From Nitrospira sp. (GTDB lineage: Bacteria; Nitrospirota; Nitrospiria; Nitrospirales; Nitrospiraceae), in NCBI GenBank assembly GCA_013140455.1, contig JABFSU010000017.1, positions 34,467 through 98,466 of the forward strand: a stretch of DNA of 64,000 nt, written 5' to 3'. The translations under genes were made by a program, and so were the position numbers. Shown here piece after piece: positions 1-9,547 of the stretch. Numbering within the stretch: the first letter of the stretch is position 1; each line of letters begins with the position of its first letter. The notes beneath the pieces were generated by a model. The model ran no database searches. It was given only the letters and a program-made list of their open reading frames with translations, and was not told the DNA's origin.

Positions 1-4
1 GCGA

Positions 5-637
5 GTGCTTTCCGAGTATCGGGTACGCAACCGCTTCCCTCGAAGTGTGATTCACCGAGGGGCCATGGTGGATCAGGAGAGTTGGCTGGGGGAGTTTTCC
101 GTACTGTTCAGCGACGTGACATTACAGGACTCGCGTGTGGGGGCCTATAGCTATGTGCAGGCTGGTTCGGTCATCTGCAATGCGGACATCGGTGCGTTCT
201 GTTCGATCGCCGGGAATGTGAGCATAGGTCTCGCGGCGCATCCAACCTCGATGGTGAGCACCAGTCCTGTGTTCTACGATAGCGCGCAGCCTTTGCCGAA
301 GTTTTTCGTCAGGAATCGACTGTTTCCACACAATCTTCCTAAAACGTCTATTGAGGCCGATGTCTGGATTGGTCAGGGAGTGCTGATCAAGGCCGGCACC
401 AGGATTGGAGTCGGTGCTGTGATCGGTGCCGGTGCGATTGTGACAAAGGATATTCCCCCCTATGTGATTGCCGCTGGTAATCCGTGCCGACCGATCCGCC
501 CCCGATTCTCAGAGAGTATTTCCCAAAGACTACTTGATTCACGATGGTGGGAACTCAGTGAGGCGGAGCTGGAGAAGCTCGCCGCATTGTTTGTCGACCC
601 CGAGTCCTTTCTCGCGGCGCTGGAGTCTTGCAAGTGA
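5..637 (+). CDS. Hexapeptide-repeat (XAT/CatB-like) acyltransferase
   Basis: This 210-residue protein is a left-handed beta-helix acyltransferase that probably O- or N-acetylates a sugar of the surface polysaccharide from acetyl-CoA in the cytoplasm. Hexapeptide-type repeats are visible at about residues 40-80 and again at about 118-150 ([16 protein letters not shown], then [16 protein letters not shown]). The tail [13 protein letters not shown] is typical of the xenobiotic/CatB acyltransferase family. The start used is a GTG five bases into the window, so a longer N-terminus upstream cannot be excluded. Its stop overlaps the GTG start of the next acyltransferase in a GTGA, suggesting coupled translation. 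The family is clear; the acceptor sugar is unknown. Confidence 0.8.
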   Translation: MLSEYRVRNRFPRSVIHRGAMVDQESWLGEFSVLFSDVTLQDSRVGAYSYVQAGSVICNADIGAFCSIAGNVSIGLAAHPTSMVSTSPVFYDSAQPLPKFFVRNRLFPHNLPKTSIEADVWIGQGVLIKAGTRIGVGAVIGAGAIVTKDIPPYVIAAGNPCRPIRPRFSESISQRLLDSRWWELSEAELEKLAALFVDPESFLAALESCK

Positions 638-1230
638 TTCCATATGGTTCCCGCTTCTTTTCCAAGCTTGGCAGGATATGGTTCTGGCTTTATTTCCGGT
701 CTGCGTTCCGTGTGCTTGGGAAAGAGGCGTTTATGTATCGTCCCTTTCGAATCGATGGTCCGGAGGGGATCGAGCTCGGAGCGGCGGCTACCATACAACG
801 TGGCAGCTGGTTGTACTGTGTCGGGCTTGAAGGGATTCCTGCGTCCCTGAGGATCGGTAAGGGGTGCGTCCTGGGCTACAACAATCACATCACTGCAGTG
901 CGTGATGTAGTGATTGGGGACCATGTCCTTACCGCGAACAATGTCTATATTTCAGACAACCTTCATGAGTATGAGGACATTTCCCGCCCTATCGTGCATC
1001 AGCCGGTTCGATTCAACCGAGGGGTCTCTATCGGAGACGGTTCTTGGATCGGCGAGAATGTCAGCATTCTTGGCGCTCGGATTGGGAAAAATTGCGTGAT
1101 CGGGGCGAACGCGGTAGTCACTCATGATATTCCAGACTATTCCGTGGCCGTGGGTGTTCCTGCCGTTGTGATCAGAGCATTTGATCCGCAGTTGCGACGA
1201 TGGGTCGCCTGCCCACGGGCTCACGCATAA
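634..1230 (+). CDS. Hexapeptide-repeat acetyltransferase (WcaF/maltose acetyltransferase-like)
   Basis: A second left-handed beta-helix acyltransferase of about 198 residues, distinct from the first. The repeats run along the C-terminal two thirds (for example [20 protein letters not shown], and later [20 protein letters not shown]), ending in the common sequence [13 protein letters not shown]. The GTG at 634 overlaps the upstream stop as GTGA; a TTG at 628 is the only alternative nearby. It likely acetylates a nucleotide sugar or lipid-linked sugar of the adjacent glycan pathway. The residues after 185 look like a short linker rather than a domain. Specificity is not readable from sequence. 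Confidence 0.8.
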   Translation: MIPYGSRFFSKLGRIWFWLYFRSAFRVLGKEAFMYRPFRIDGPEGIELGAAATIQRGSWLYCVGLEGIPASLRIGKGCVLGYNNHITAVRDVVIGDHVLTANNVYISDNLHEYEDISRPIVHQPVRFNRGVSIGDGSWIGENVSILGARIGKNCVIGANAVVTHDIPDYSVAVGVPAVVIRAFDPQLRRWVACPRAHA

Positions 1231-1243
1231 TCCCGGAAACGAT

Positions 1244-2380
1244 ATGGCACAAAATATTTTGATTACCGGTGGCGCTGGTTTTATCGGGTCCAAGTTATCC
1301 CTTCGCCTGCTTGCCAAAGGGCACCATGTGCGGGTACTCGATACCCTCTCCGCTCAAATTCATGGGGCCGATGCGGAGACCTCGGCGCTGTTTCGTTCAA
1401 TTCAAGGCAAGGTCGAGTTTTTCCGCGGCAGCGTCACAAACCGTGAAGATCTGATGAAGGTCCTGCCGGGAGTGGATACGGTTGTGCATCTGGCCGCAGA
1501 AACAGGGACCGGGCAATCGATGTACGCCATTCGACACTACTCCGATGTCAACATCGGGGGGACGGCATTGCTGCTGGATGTGATTGCCAACGAACCTGTT
1601 CCTGTCCGCAAGATTGTTGTGGCTTCTTCGCGTGCCGTCTATGGAGAAGGGAAGTACGAGTGCGTGGAGCATGGGTATGTGTTTCCCCTGTCACGTTCTG
1701 CCCGGGATATGGCAAGGGGTGATTTTGACGTCCATTGTCCCGTGTGTGGCGTGCCGGCTCGGATGGTCTGTACGGATGAGGAATCGCCTGTTCGCCCCGC
1801 TTCCGTATATGGAATCACCAAATTGACTCAGGAACAATTGGTTCTTACCGTTGGCAAGGCGCTCGGGGTTTCCGCCATCGCGTTTCGCTACCAGAACGTC
1901 TATGGGCCGGGCCAGTCACTTTCCAATCCGTACACCGGCATTCTGTCCGTGTTCTCAACAAGAATTCGGAACGGAGGGAACATCAACATTTTTGAAGACG
2001 GCAAGGAAAGCAGAGATTTCGTATTCATCGACGACGTGGTCTCGGCGACAGTGCAGGGCATTGAGCATGAGGCGCCGGTGGTGGATGCGTTCAATGTTGG
2101 ATCTGGTAAGGCCACCGACGTAGGGACTATGGCTCAGATGCTGCAGCACAACTTGGGAAAGACGGTGCCGGTTGCGGTCTCCGGGCAGTTTCGGATCGGA
2201 GACATTCGTCACAATGTGGCGGACCTTAGGAAGGTGCGGGCTGCCTTTGGATTTGAGCCGGTGGTCTCCATCGAAGCCGGTCTTCGTCTGTTCACCGAGT
2301 GGGTGGGCAGTGAACGAGTTCAGGAAGATCGTTATGAAGAGAGCCTGAGAGAGCTCGGCGCCAAAGGACTGCTGAAGTGA
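1244..2380 (+). CDS. NAD-dependent nucleotide-sugar epimerase, WbiB/Tle-like
   Basis: An extended short-chain dehydrogenase of 378 residues that epimerises or reduces a nucleotide sugar. The NAD-binding GGAGFIG is at residues 9-15 and the catalytic Tyr-x3-Lys at Y189/K193 (YGITK). A Cys-rich insertion (C165, C168, C176) lies just before the active-site Tyr; I recall this in dTDP-L-rhamnose 4-epimerases of the WbiB/Tle type, which would fit the rml genes 20 kb downstream. The ATG at 1244 was chosen because GGAAA precedes it at good spacing and the Rossmann motif begins at once; longer in-frame starts would overlap the upstream gene. The stop overlaps the next GTG. UDP-glucose 4-epimerase or dehydratase activity is the alternative. 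Confidence 0.82.
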   Translation: MAQNILITGGAGFIGSKLSLRLLAKGHHVRVLDTLSAQIHGADAETSALFRSIQGKVEFFRGSVTNREDLMKVLPGVDTVVHLAAETGTGQSMYAIRHYSDVNIGGTALLLDVIANEPVPVRKIVVASSRAVYGEGKYECVEHGYVFPLSRSARDMARGDFDVHCPVCGVPARMVCTDEESPVRPASVYGITKLTQEQLVLTVGKALGVSAIAFRYQNVYGPGQSLSNPYTGILSVFSTRIRNGGNINIFEDGKESRDFVFIDDVVSATVQGIEHEAPVVDAFNVGSGKATDVGTMAQMLQHNLGKTVPVAVSGQFRIGDIRHNVADLRKVRAAFGFEPVVSIEAGLRLFTEWVGSERVQEDRYEESLRELGAKGLLK

Positions 2381-3366
2381 GCCGTTCCGTGAAACCAGGT
2401 TGGGTAACGGCGGTCGTGGCCAGCTATAACCACGCTGAGTTCCTCGCGCAGCGGATGGACACCTTGCTTGCCCAGACGTATGAGAATCTAGAGATTCTGG
2501 TCATTGATGATTGCTCGACCGACCATAGTCTCGAAGTCCTTCGCCGGTATCAGTCTCATTCGAATGTCACTCTAATCGTGCGGGAAGTGAATGGGGGCTG
2601 GGCGGCGGTGAGCAATCAGGGCCTTGACATGGCGACGGGAGAGTTCGTCATTTTTGCCAATTGCGATGACGCGTGCGATTCCCAAATGATTCAGCGTCTG
2701 GTCGACGCAATGACCGGCAATCCCACGGCCGGCATCGCGTTTTGCCGCAGCCTGCTGGTTGACGAACACGATACGGTATTGGGGGATGACTTTGTCATAC
2801 GGGAACCGTCTTTTCGTGCCAGATGTGCGACCGATACACTGTTGACCGGTTCGGAAATGGGCCGGTTTCTGCTGCATTCGTGCGTGATTCCAAATTTGAG
2901 TGCGGCGCTGATTCGAAAAGCCTGCTTTTCGCTGGTCGGAAATCTCTCGCCGTCCTATCGTGTCTGCTGTGACTGGGATCTGTATTTCAGGATCGTGGCC
3001 CACTACGATGTGGTCTATGTCTCGAAGGCATTGAACAAGTTCCGGCAACACCACGCCACGATTCGCAGTACCACCAAGGAACGAGTGATTTACGAAGAGT
3101 ACTTCCGGCTCCTGCTCGGCCAGATTGGGGTATTGGACCTTACCTTCCGTGAGCGGTGCCGCTTCCGGTTGCACGTCATGTATTTATGGGCGATGCACCT
3201 GCTCGCTCCCTCGCTGAACGGGTTGCGAAATTTCCCGTATCACCTGCGGCGGGTAGTCGCCTTGGACCCGTTCGCTACTCTCTTCCTGTTGCCCGGTCTG
3301 CTAATCCGTATGGCTATTCTAGGCGCCAAGGCCTTCCCGCTGCAGGCCAAATCAGGATGCGCGTGA
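2377..3366 (+). CDS. Family 2 glycosyltransferase
   Basis: A GT-A fold, inverting-type glycosyltransferase of 329 residues. The N-terminal half carries VVASYNHAEF, the nucleotide-binding VIDDCSTDHS at about 41-50 and an Asp-Asp metal motif (NCDDACD) near residue 95. The C-terminal 80 residues are basic and hydrophobic (MYLWAMHLLAPSL and LFLLPGLLIRMAIL), suggesting membrane association, where lipid-linked acceptors are found. GTG at 2377 overlaps the stop of the epimerase (GTGA), placing it in the same translationally coupled unit. Donor and acceptor are not predictable. Confidence 0.88.
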   Translation: MSRSVKPGWVTAVVASYNHAEFLAQRMDTLLAQTYENLEILVIDDCSTDHSLEVLRRYQSHSNVTLIVREVNGGWAAVSNQGLDMATGEFVIFANCDDACDSQMIQRLVDAMTGNPTAGIAFCRSLLVDEHDTVLGDDFVIREPSFRARCATDTLLTGSEMGRFLLHSCVIPNLSAALIRKACFSLVGNLSPSYRVCCDWDLYFRIVAHYDVVYVSKALNKFRQHHATIRSTTKERVIYEEYFRLLLGQIGVLDLTFRERCRFRLHVMYLWAMHLLAPSLNGLRNFPYHLRRVVALDPFATLFLLPGLLIRMAILGAKAFPLQAKSGCA

Positions 3367-3400
3367 GGGCAAGGTGTTGGTGCAGGGATAAGGAGCACGA

Positions 3401-3511
3401 ATGAGCAGCCTGGGTACTAAGGCGGTTTCCCTACGATCTCGACGTCACATGGTTCGGAGAGAGAGCAATGTGACGGGCCTTATGGATTTTCATACTCAGA
3501 CTCCCCTGTGA
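3401..3511 (+). CDS. Possible 36-residue coupled leader peptide
   Basis: A short open frame begins with ATG at 3401, five bases after a strong Shine-Dalgarno (AAGGAG), and runs 36 codons to a TGA that overlaps the GTG start of the next glycosyltransferase as GTGA. The peptide is basic in its middle (LRSRRHMVRRES) and matches no family I know. The following gene lacks a good ribosome site of its own, because its GTG lies inside this frame. That suggests the frame exists to deliver ribosomes to the glycosyltransferase, or is the decayed 3' end of a lost gene. It may equally be fortuitous. Confidence 0.4.
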   Translation: MSSLGTKAVSLRSRRHMVRRESNVTGLMDFHTQTPL

Positions 3512-4443
3512 CGAAGCACATTGTAAACCCGCTCGTATCGGTCATCGTTCCGACATACAACCGTGAAAAACAGTTGCGACGATGTCTTGATTCGCTGGTC
3601 GCGCAAACTCTCGGAGAGTTTGAAGTGGTCGTGTGCGATGACGGGTCGACGGACAAGACCGCGACGGTAGTCGAAGACTATGTCTCAGTCCTTGATATTA
3701 CCTATGACTATGCTGAGAATTTCGGCGGTCCGGCGCGACCTCGCAATCGAGGCGTGAGGTTGGCCAGGGCTGCGTATGTGGCCTTTCTTGATTCGGATGA
3801 TTGGTGGGCACCGGCGAAGTTGGAACGGAGTGTGTGTGCTCTCAATGCCGGAGCTGACGTCGTTTTCCATGATCTATGGAATGTCCTGTCCGAGGATCAG
3901 AAGGTGTTCAAATCCCGACTGAGGACCAGTCGACCTGTTCCGCCGATGCTGGAGAGTTTGCTTTGCTCCGCCCATTCAATACCCAACTCGAGTATTGTTG
4001 TGAGGCGCGGCACTCTGCGGATGATAGGGGGGATATGCGAAGACAGGGAGCTCATTGCGGTTGAGGATCTTGACATGTTGCTTCGTCTCTCAAAGGTCAC
4101 GGAGAAATTCGTCAAGATTCCCGAGTGTCTGGGCTATTACTGGAACGGGGGAGGAAATATTTCCAGGGCATCCTCGGAGCAGATTCGTCGAATTGAAGCG
4201 GTGTATGCCCGTCACCTGCCTAGCCTGGACGAGTCTGGCAGGCTGAGGGCCGAGGCGTTGCGGGCCTATCGAGTCGGTCGCATCGCACAACTCCACGGGG
4301 ACTGGAAGGTGGCAGCGCCTGCTTTACGGACCGCTCTCCGTGGGCGTCTTGATCTGCCCTATAAACTGAAAGCTGTGTGGTTGCTTTCGGTGCAACGGGT
4401 GCGGGCTCTGCTTCACGGCGATAACGCGGAGTCAACAACTTGA
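3508..4443 (+). CDS. Family 2 glycosyltransferase
   Basis: A 311-residue GT2 enzyme with the expected order of motifs: VIVPTYNREKQLRRCL at the start, VVCDDGSTDKT near 41-51, then FLDSDDWW near 93-100 as the metal-binding pair. The second half contains a helix-rich region ending in RVRALLHGDN. It is expected to add one sugar of the repeat unit on the cytoplasmic face. The GTG start overlaps a short upstream frame (GTGA); no other in-frame start with a ribosome site is close. About 225 bases without a gene follow. Confidence 0.87.
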   Translation: MTKHIVNPLVSVIVPTYNREKQLRRCLDSLVAQTLGEFEVVVCDDGSTDKTATVVEDYVSVLDITYDYAENFGGPARPRNRGVRLARAAYVAFLDSDDWWAPAKLERSVCALNAGADVVFHDLWNVLSEDQKVFKSRLRTSRPVPPMLESLLCSAHSIPNSSIVVRRGTLRMIGGICEDRELIAVEDLDMLLRLSKVTEKFVKIPECLGYYWNGGGNISRASSEQIRRIEAVYARHLPSLDESGRLRAEALRAYRVGRIAQLHGDWKVAAPALRTALRGRLDLPYKLKAVWLLSVQRVRALLHGDNAESTT

Positions 4444-4668
4444 ACGGCTACGTACTCCCACGCTTCCAGGTCTCTGCTGCTCGATCTACAGGGATCTCGC
4501 GGTTCCGCCGAAATCCTCTCACGTGCAGATTCTAGCGATAGTTAGAGCTGAGAACTCTCTTCATTCTTCCGCGTGGGATTAGCCGGGGTGAAGGGGATTT
4601 TCTTTGTGTTTTCTTGTTCAGCTTTTCGACGGCCGCCAAGCCAGCCCTAATTCCTTCCCCTCCAAAGC

Positions 4669-5604
4669 ATGCAGATTTCTGTCGTCATCCCTGTGCTGAA
4701 CGAAGAGTCGGCCTTGCCTGGCCTGCTGGAAGCCTTGCTGAATCAGACGAGGCCGCCGGAGGAGATTTTAGTCATTGATGCCGATTCAACCGACGGATCG
4801 ATGAACATCGTTCGCGAGTGGGGCCGGAAAGATCAGAGAGTTCGTTATCTGAAAGGGCGGCGCGGCGGGTGTGGGATCGGACGGAATATCGGAATTCAGG
4901 CGGCTGCCTGTGAATGGATCGTCATTCTCGATTGTGGAATGATTCCCATTCGCTCCTGGCTAGAGAGTCTGGAGGAAACTCAACAGCGGGCCGGAGTTCA
5001 CGCGGTGTTCGGGACCTGCCTCTATCAGCCGGTGTCAGCCTTCCAAAAAGCCCTCTGTGCGGTCGCGTGGGGGAGTCGGCCGGTTCCGGTTGTGCCCTGC
5101 TCGTTGTTTCACCGGTCGGTATTCAATTCCGTCGGGCTATTTCGTGAAGATCTTGAGGCAGTGGAAGACCGAGAATGGACCAAGCGGTTCCTTGAACACT
5201 TCACCTCCCGATGTGTGATGGACGATGCGGTGACGCCGCATTATGACGTTCCCGGAGACATCGGAGCTGTCTACGGGAAATGGTTTCGGTACTCCCGTTG
5301 CGTTGTCCGTGCCGGAGTTCTGGGAGATGCACAGGCCGTATACTTTCTTGGGATACCCCTGGCGATCATGGCAGCCGCCTATTCGTGGAAGGTGGCCGCA
5401 GGGCTGATCATTCTGTACGCCGGCCTTCGCGGGATTGTGATGCCCATCAGAAAAGGAGTGTCATTTGTTTGGCTTATTGAGCCTGCGAATTTTGTCAGGA
5501 TTTTGACGATCGCGAGCGTAATTGATGTGGCAAAAGCTTTGGGGTTTGCGGTGGAGCGGTACCACATGATTCGAAGAATAGGATTTTGGCAGGATCGCAG
5601 TTGA
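4669..5604 (+). CDS. Membrane-anchored family 2 glycosyltransferase
   Basis: A GT2 protein of 311 residues: VVIPVLNEESALPGLLEAL at the N-terminus, VIDADSTDGS near 36-45, and a later region (EAVEDREWTKRF) that resembles the catalytic EDxEW of this family. After residue 220 come two to three hydrophobic segments (YFLGIPLAIMAAAYSWKVAA, LIILYAGLRGIVM) that should anchor it in the inner membrane, as in polyprenyl-phosphate or exopolysaccharide glycosyltransferases. The 225 bases before it contain no gene that I can support. Base use is like its neighbours. Confidence 0.87.
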   Translation: MQISVVIPVLNEESALPGLLEALLNQTRPPEEILVIDADSTDGSMNIVREWGRKDQRVRYLKGRRGGCGIGRNIGIQAAACEWIVILDCGMIPIRSWLESLEETQQRAGVHAVFGTCLYQPVSAFQKALCAVAWGSRPVPVVPCSLFHRSVFNSVGLFREDLEAVEDREWTKRFLEHFTSRCVMDDAVTPHYDVPGDIGAVYGKWFRYSRCVVRAGVLGDAQAVYFLGIPLAIMAAAYSWKVAAGLIILYAGLRGIVMPIRKGVSFVWLIEPANFVRILTIASVIDVAKALGFAVERYHMIRRIGFWQDRS

Positions 5605-5809
5605 TGTGGGGCCCGATCAATGCCTAATTATCGGCCTACGGATTCTCTTCGCAGCAAACTCAGAGAGCGCTCTCGTCGCGTGAATTTTGTCTCACATCGT
5701 TTGAGGTCTAGTGCAATGATTCGGCAATGGCTCGGTTTTTGCTGTGGTGCTTGGCAGGCATTGCAAGCATCTCAATCTGTCGCAGGAACGACAGCAGCAA
5801 GAACTAGCT

Positions 5810-8719
5810 ATGGCATTATTTCGACTCGATCGAAAAAATCAGTTTGCAAGTCCGACCTTGGTGTGGGGCCTCTCGTTTCTTTACGCCATTGTGGTGGGGT
5901 TGACCTTACAGAAATTAGTGCTGCCGCTCGTCCCATCGTTACACGCCGGCCATGGTTTGCTGCATCAGGATGCCCTGCATTATCACCTCGTGGCGGTCCA
6001 GCTCGCCGAGCGCATTCAGACCATCGGCTGGTCGGAATGGAGGCTCTTTCCGGCAATCGGAGGGGGAACGGGAAATGTAGGGTTGTTATCGGCGCTGTAC
6101 GTGTGGTTTGGCCCCAATCCTGCCTGGTTTCTTCCTTTCGCTGCAGCGGCACACGCCACCGGAGCTACGGTCTTGTACCTGCTTGGGTCGGTGTTGTGGC
6201 CTGGTCGTGTGGGCCGGGTAGGTGGATTGGCGGCAGCGGCTCTCTTTGTGCTGTACCCTTCATCGATGTTGTCGTATGGACAAAACTACAAAGATCCCTT
6301 CTCAATCGCCGGAACGTTGCTTGTCGTGTACGGCTTTCTCTGCGCGGTGACCGCTTCTCATCCGGTCCGGTCAAAGCGGATTCTCGCGGCGATGATCGCA
6401 GGGACTCTGCTGATTTGGTGCATGCGTCCCTACGTACTCTTCGTTGTCTCCGGCGGGCTTGTAGCTGCCCTGGTGATCATGGCCGCCAACGCCGGTCTCC
6501 GCCATCGATGGGTCAGTGAAAGAGGCGCGCTCGCCAGAGGCCTGGTGTCTATCGTTCTGATCCTGGCCGCGGCGTTTGTGTTGCCACAAGGGCGCAACCA
6601 AGAAACCTTTAATTCTCAGTCCATTGTCAACAGTCTTGCTGCCAGTCCGTATCAGGGATGGGAGTGGAAATCCTCCGGGTGGGTTCCCGCACTAATCGAA
6701 GAGGGCCTGAAGCGATTGTCGGTTCTTCGGGTAGGTTTTGCAGCCCACGGAGCCTCTGTGGGAGCCGGTTCGCAGATTGATGCTGATAGAGTTCCAGACA
6801 GCGCCGGGAGCGCACTTGCCTATATGCCCAGAGCGGCGATAGTCGGATTGCTCGCACCTTTTCCTTCTTCCTGGATGGACAAAATGAGCCTGTTCCGTGT
6901 GGTGGGGGCCATGGAAACCGCACTGTGGTACCTGCTCATTCCAGGGCTGCTCTGGGCCATCACGGCACGTCCAAGTTCGGCGATGCTCTCCGGCATGATC
7001 GTCTGTGGAATCATGATCATGTTTTACAGCTATATCCAGCCGAATGTCGGCACGCTCTATCGGGTTCGTGGGGGGCCACTGTTCTTCTTCATCCTCTGCG
7101 GTGCCATCGGGTGGGCACGTATCGGACTCACCTTGTTGTCGTCGGCTCATCGGCGATGTCGAGATGACGTGTCGTCGGGAGTACTCTCCACTGAGTCGAA
7201 AGTTATCCCATCGATAACCGACGTGTCCGCTGCTGGAATTGCGGTGGTGTTTCTCACCGCTGTCTGGTACTTCGGTTTTCTGGTGCGCGATCTGGTGCTG
7301 GTCAACATGTATGGATTAGGCGGGCAGTTGGATGGTTTCTTGTCGGCTTCCATGATTCCCATGTTTCTCGTCGGGGTGTTGGTGTTGCCGTTGGCAGATG
7401 CCATGACGGCACCGTTCATCCAGGCCGGAGGCGGGGGTGTCAGCGAAGAGGCTGCGCGATTGGCTCGATCGTTCATATCTTTCGCGGCCATAGTCGTAGG
7501 GGTGGCGGCGGTCGGTCTTGTGGCGGCGGCCGAGTGGATTGCTCCGTGGTTTGTCTCCGGCCGAGCGCCTCACGATGTGCACGAGGCTGTTACGATGTTG
7601 CGATGGTTTTCTGCGCTGCTGGCGCTGTCTGCCTGGACAGTCGTGGGGAACGGAGTGCTGAATGCGGTGAATCGTCCGCTGGCGGCCTCGATTGCTCAGC
7701 TATGCGTTCCGGTCGTCACGATTGTCTCGATTCTTGTGTGGTCTGAAACATTCGGACTTCGTGCGGTGATTGCGGGAATGATTGCGGGCACGCTTCTGAA
7801 TGCGTCAATTGCCTGGTATTTCACCCGCCGGGTCGGGGCTTCGCTTGTGCCCTTCTTCCCTGGCAGGTGGTCCGACCTGTCGTCTGTGTATCGAAACTAC
7901 ATCATGCTTGTGATGGTTGCGCTTCTGGTCGGCCTGACCATCCCGATCAATTTTGCCTTCGCGGCCAGGCTTGAGCCTGGGGCTGTGACGGCATGGGCGT
8001 TGGGGGGGAAGCTTGTCCAACTCTTGGCAGGTCTGGCGGCAGTGGCGTCGGCTGCCGTATTGACGCCGCACTTCGGCCGCCTCTTGGCCTTCCGGCGATC
8101 GTCTCAATTAGCCGGTGATGTCTATTTCATCGTGACGGTTTGTACCTGGCTGTCGATCTTGATGGCCCTCGTACTCTTCGCGTTTTTCGAACCCCTCGTA
8201 CTGGCGTTGTTTCAAGGTGCCGAAAGCAGCGAGGGACAGGCAAGACATCTGGCGGGTATTCTTCGGGTGGGGAGCTTACAGATCCCTTTCGTCGTGGCCA
8301 TGACGCTTATTATCAAGATTGCTGCGGTCTCCAGGCAGTCCTCTCGGGCTGTGGCAGCGGTCGGGATCGGCGTGGCAATCAACCTGATGTTGAACATGCT
8401 CTTGGTGCCGGTGTACGGCCTCTATGGAATCGCTGTTGCGACGGTAGCAGGATCAGCCTGTTCTGCGGCGTGTTTGATGATCACCGTACGCCGGTGCTGT
8501 GGACTCGATTGGGCACAGGTGTTGTTACTGAATGGGAGCTGGCTCACGATGTTTGGATTAGCCGTCGGTCTGTCTTATCAGAGTAGTGTGGCTATTGCCG
8601 TCGCGTGTATCTCGATGCTGGTCGTGCTTGTCGCGCAATGGCACGCATGGCAACGAGGAGGCGAGCCTTCTTTGCGGCACCCGATTGCTGATTCAAAGAC
8701 CGCGGAACTTGCTGCATGA
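5810..8719 (+). CDS. Fusion: GT-C-like membrane protein plus MurJ-type flippase
   Basis: One uninterrupted frame encodes about 969 residues of almost continuous membrane helices. The first half (to about residue 460) resembles GT-C glycosyltransferases: a luminal-loop acidic motif HQDALHYHLVAVQLAERI after the first helix, then YPSSMLSYGQNYKDPF, and many helices. The second half (about residue 480 on) resembles MurJ/MviN lipid flippases: WYFGFLVRDLVLVNMYGLGG and DGFLSASMIPMFLVG followed by a dozen helices. A GT-C half could add a sugar from a polyprenyl-phosphate donor while the flippase half moves the lipid-linked glycan. The ATG at 5810 is preferred; GTG codons at 5744 and 5747 would add about 22 polar residues. 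No frameshift or remnant start codon is visible at the junction. The order of halves is seen; the functional coupling is inference. Confidence 0.75.
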   Translation: MALFRLDRKNQFASPTLVWGLSFLYAIVVGLTLQKLVLPLVPSLHAGHGLLHQDALHYHLVAVQLAERIQTIGWSEWRLFPAIGGGTGNVGLLSALYVWFGPNPAWFLPFAAAAHATGATVLYLLGSVLWPGRVGRVGGLAAAALFVLYPSSMLSYGQNYKDPFSIAGTLLVVYGFLCAVTASHPVRSKRILAAMIAGTLLIWCMRPYVLFVVSGGLVAALVIMAANAGLRHRWVSERGALARGLVSIVLILAAAFVLPQGRNQETFNSQSIVNSLAASPYQGWEWKSSGWVPALIEEGLKRLSVLRVGFAAHGASVGAGSQIDADRVPDSAGSALAYMPRAAIVGLLAPFPSSWMDKMSLFRVVGAMETALWYLLIPGLLWAITARPSSAMLSGMIVCGIMIMFYSYIQPNVGTLYRVRGGPLFFFILCGAIGWARIGLTLLSSAHRRCRDDVSSGVLSTESKVIPSITDVSAAGIAVVFLTAVWYFGFLVRDLVLVNMYGLGGQLDGFLSASMIPMFLVGVLVLPLADAMTAPFIQAGGGGVSEEAARLARSFISFAAIVVGVAAVGLVAAAEWIAPWFVSGRAPHDVHEAVTMLRWFSALLALSAWTVVGNGVLNAVNRPLAASIAQLCVPVVTIVSILVWSETFGLRAVIAGMIAGTLLNASIAWYFTRRVGASLVPFFPGRWSDLSSVYRNYIMLVMVALLVGLTIPINFAFAARLEPGAVTAWALGGKLVQLLAGLAAVASAAVLTPHFGRLLAFRRSSQLAGDVYFIVTVCTWLSILMALVLFAFFEPLVLALFQGAESSEGQARHLAGILRVGSLQIPFVVAMTLIIKIAAVSRQSSRAVAAVGIGVAINLMLNMLLVPVYGLYGIAVATVAGSACSAACLMITVRRCCGLDWAQVLLLNGSWLTMFGLAVGLSYQSSVAIAVACISMLVVLVAQWHAWQRGGEPSLRHPIADSKTAELAA

Positions 8720-8805
8720 AGCCATCTTACCCGTGCGTGTGATGAGGTAAACAGACTCTCCCGCTCCAAATTCACGGACTCATGCCTCAGATTTGTACTT
8801 GAGGG

Positions 8806-9498
8806 ATGAACCGGGCATGCGAGTGCGTGTTTCGGGAAACGTGTAATCACGCCGACCTATTTGTGTGGACTCGAAGAAATTTCACTCTCATTGTTTCGGC
8901 AATTTGCCTAGCGGGCCTTGTGTTTGCGACGTTCTGCTTCGTCTATGCGGCATCTTTCCTGGTTGCCGAGACCCCTCCAAAACAGGCGGATGTCGGGATC
9001 GTCCTGGCCGGTGATTTCAGCCGCGCACTCTATGCATCCGACTTGTATCATCAAGGATTTGTGCCAAGAGTCTGGCTTTCCCGGCCGGAGCGTGAGCGGT
9101 CTCTGCGGCAGTTGGATGCTCTCGGTGTGCCGTATCCCCGCCAAGAGGAAGTGAGTCGCGCAGTGCTTTTGCAAAAAGGGGTGCCTGCCGATCGTATCGA
9201 GCTAATCGGTAACGGGGTGGTCAGTACGATTGAGGAGGCGCGGGCTGTGGCCGAATTTCTAGGGCAACGCCCGGACATCCGTTCCCTCTTGTTGATTACG
9301 AGCCGGTTTCATGTGCGTCGGGCCGAGGCGATCTTTCGCTCGATCCTTAAAGATCATCCGCATCTCGAGATCCATGCAGTCGGGTCGCCGTACGACGGGT
9401 TTGTCGTCGATCGATGGTGGAAGGATCGGGATTCCGCCAGGCAGGTGGTCCTCGAGACGGCTAAGTGGCTGCTCTTTTGGATCTACACGGAGTTTTGA
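8806..9498 (+). CDS. DUF218 (ElyC/SanA/YdcF-type) membrane protein
   Basis: This 230-residue protein has one N-terminal membrane helix (about residues 26-52) followed by a DUF218 domain. Typical family features are ADVGIVLAGDFSRALYASDL, the central STIEEARAVAEFL, and LLITSRFHVRRAEAIF. ElyC-type members affect peptidoglycan or lipid-carrier metabolism at the inner membrane, and such genes often sit in polysaccharide loci. The molecular reaction is not established for the family. The ATG has no strong ribosome site, so an alternative start is possible. Confidence 0.8.
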   Translation: MNRACECVFRETCNHADLFVWTRRNFTLIVSAICLAGLVFATFCFVYAASFLVAETPPKQADVGIVLAGDFSRALYASDLYHQGFVPRVWLSRPERERSLRQLDALGVPYPRQEEVSRAVLLQKGVPADRIELIGNGVVSTIEEARAVAEFLGQRPDIRSLLLITSRFHVRRAEAIFRSILKDHPHLEIHAVGSPYDGFVVDRWWKDRDSARQVVLETAKWLLFWIYTEF

Positions 9499-9547
9499 TG
9501 TTTCCGCATTGGCATGTGAAAGGCGATCGACAAGGGGCGGGGTTCTA

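Noticed and set aside
5620..6519. 299-codon plus-strand open frame
   Set aside because: Most of it overlaps the GT-C/MurJ fusion in another frame, is Arg/Ser-rich, and resembles a shadow.
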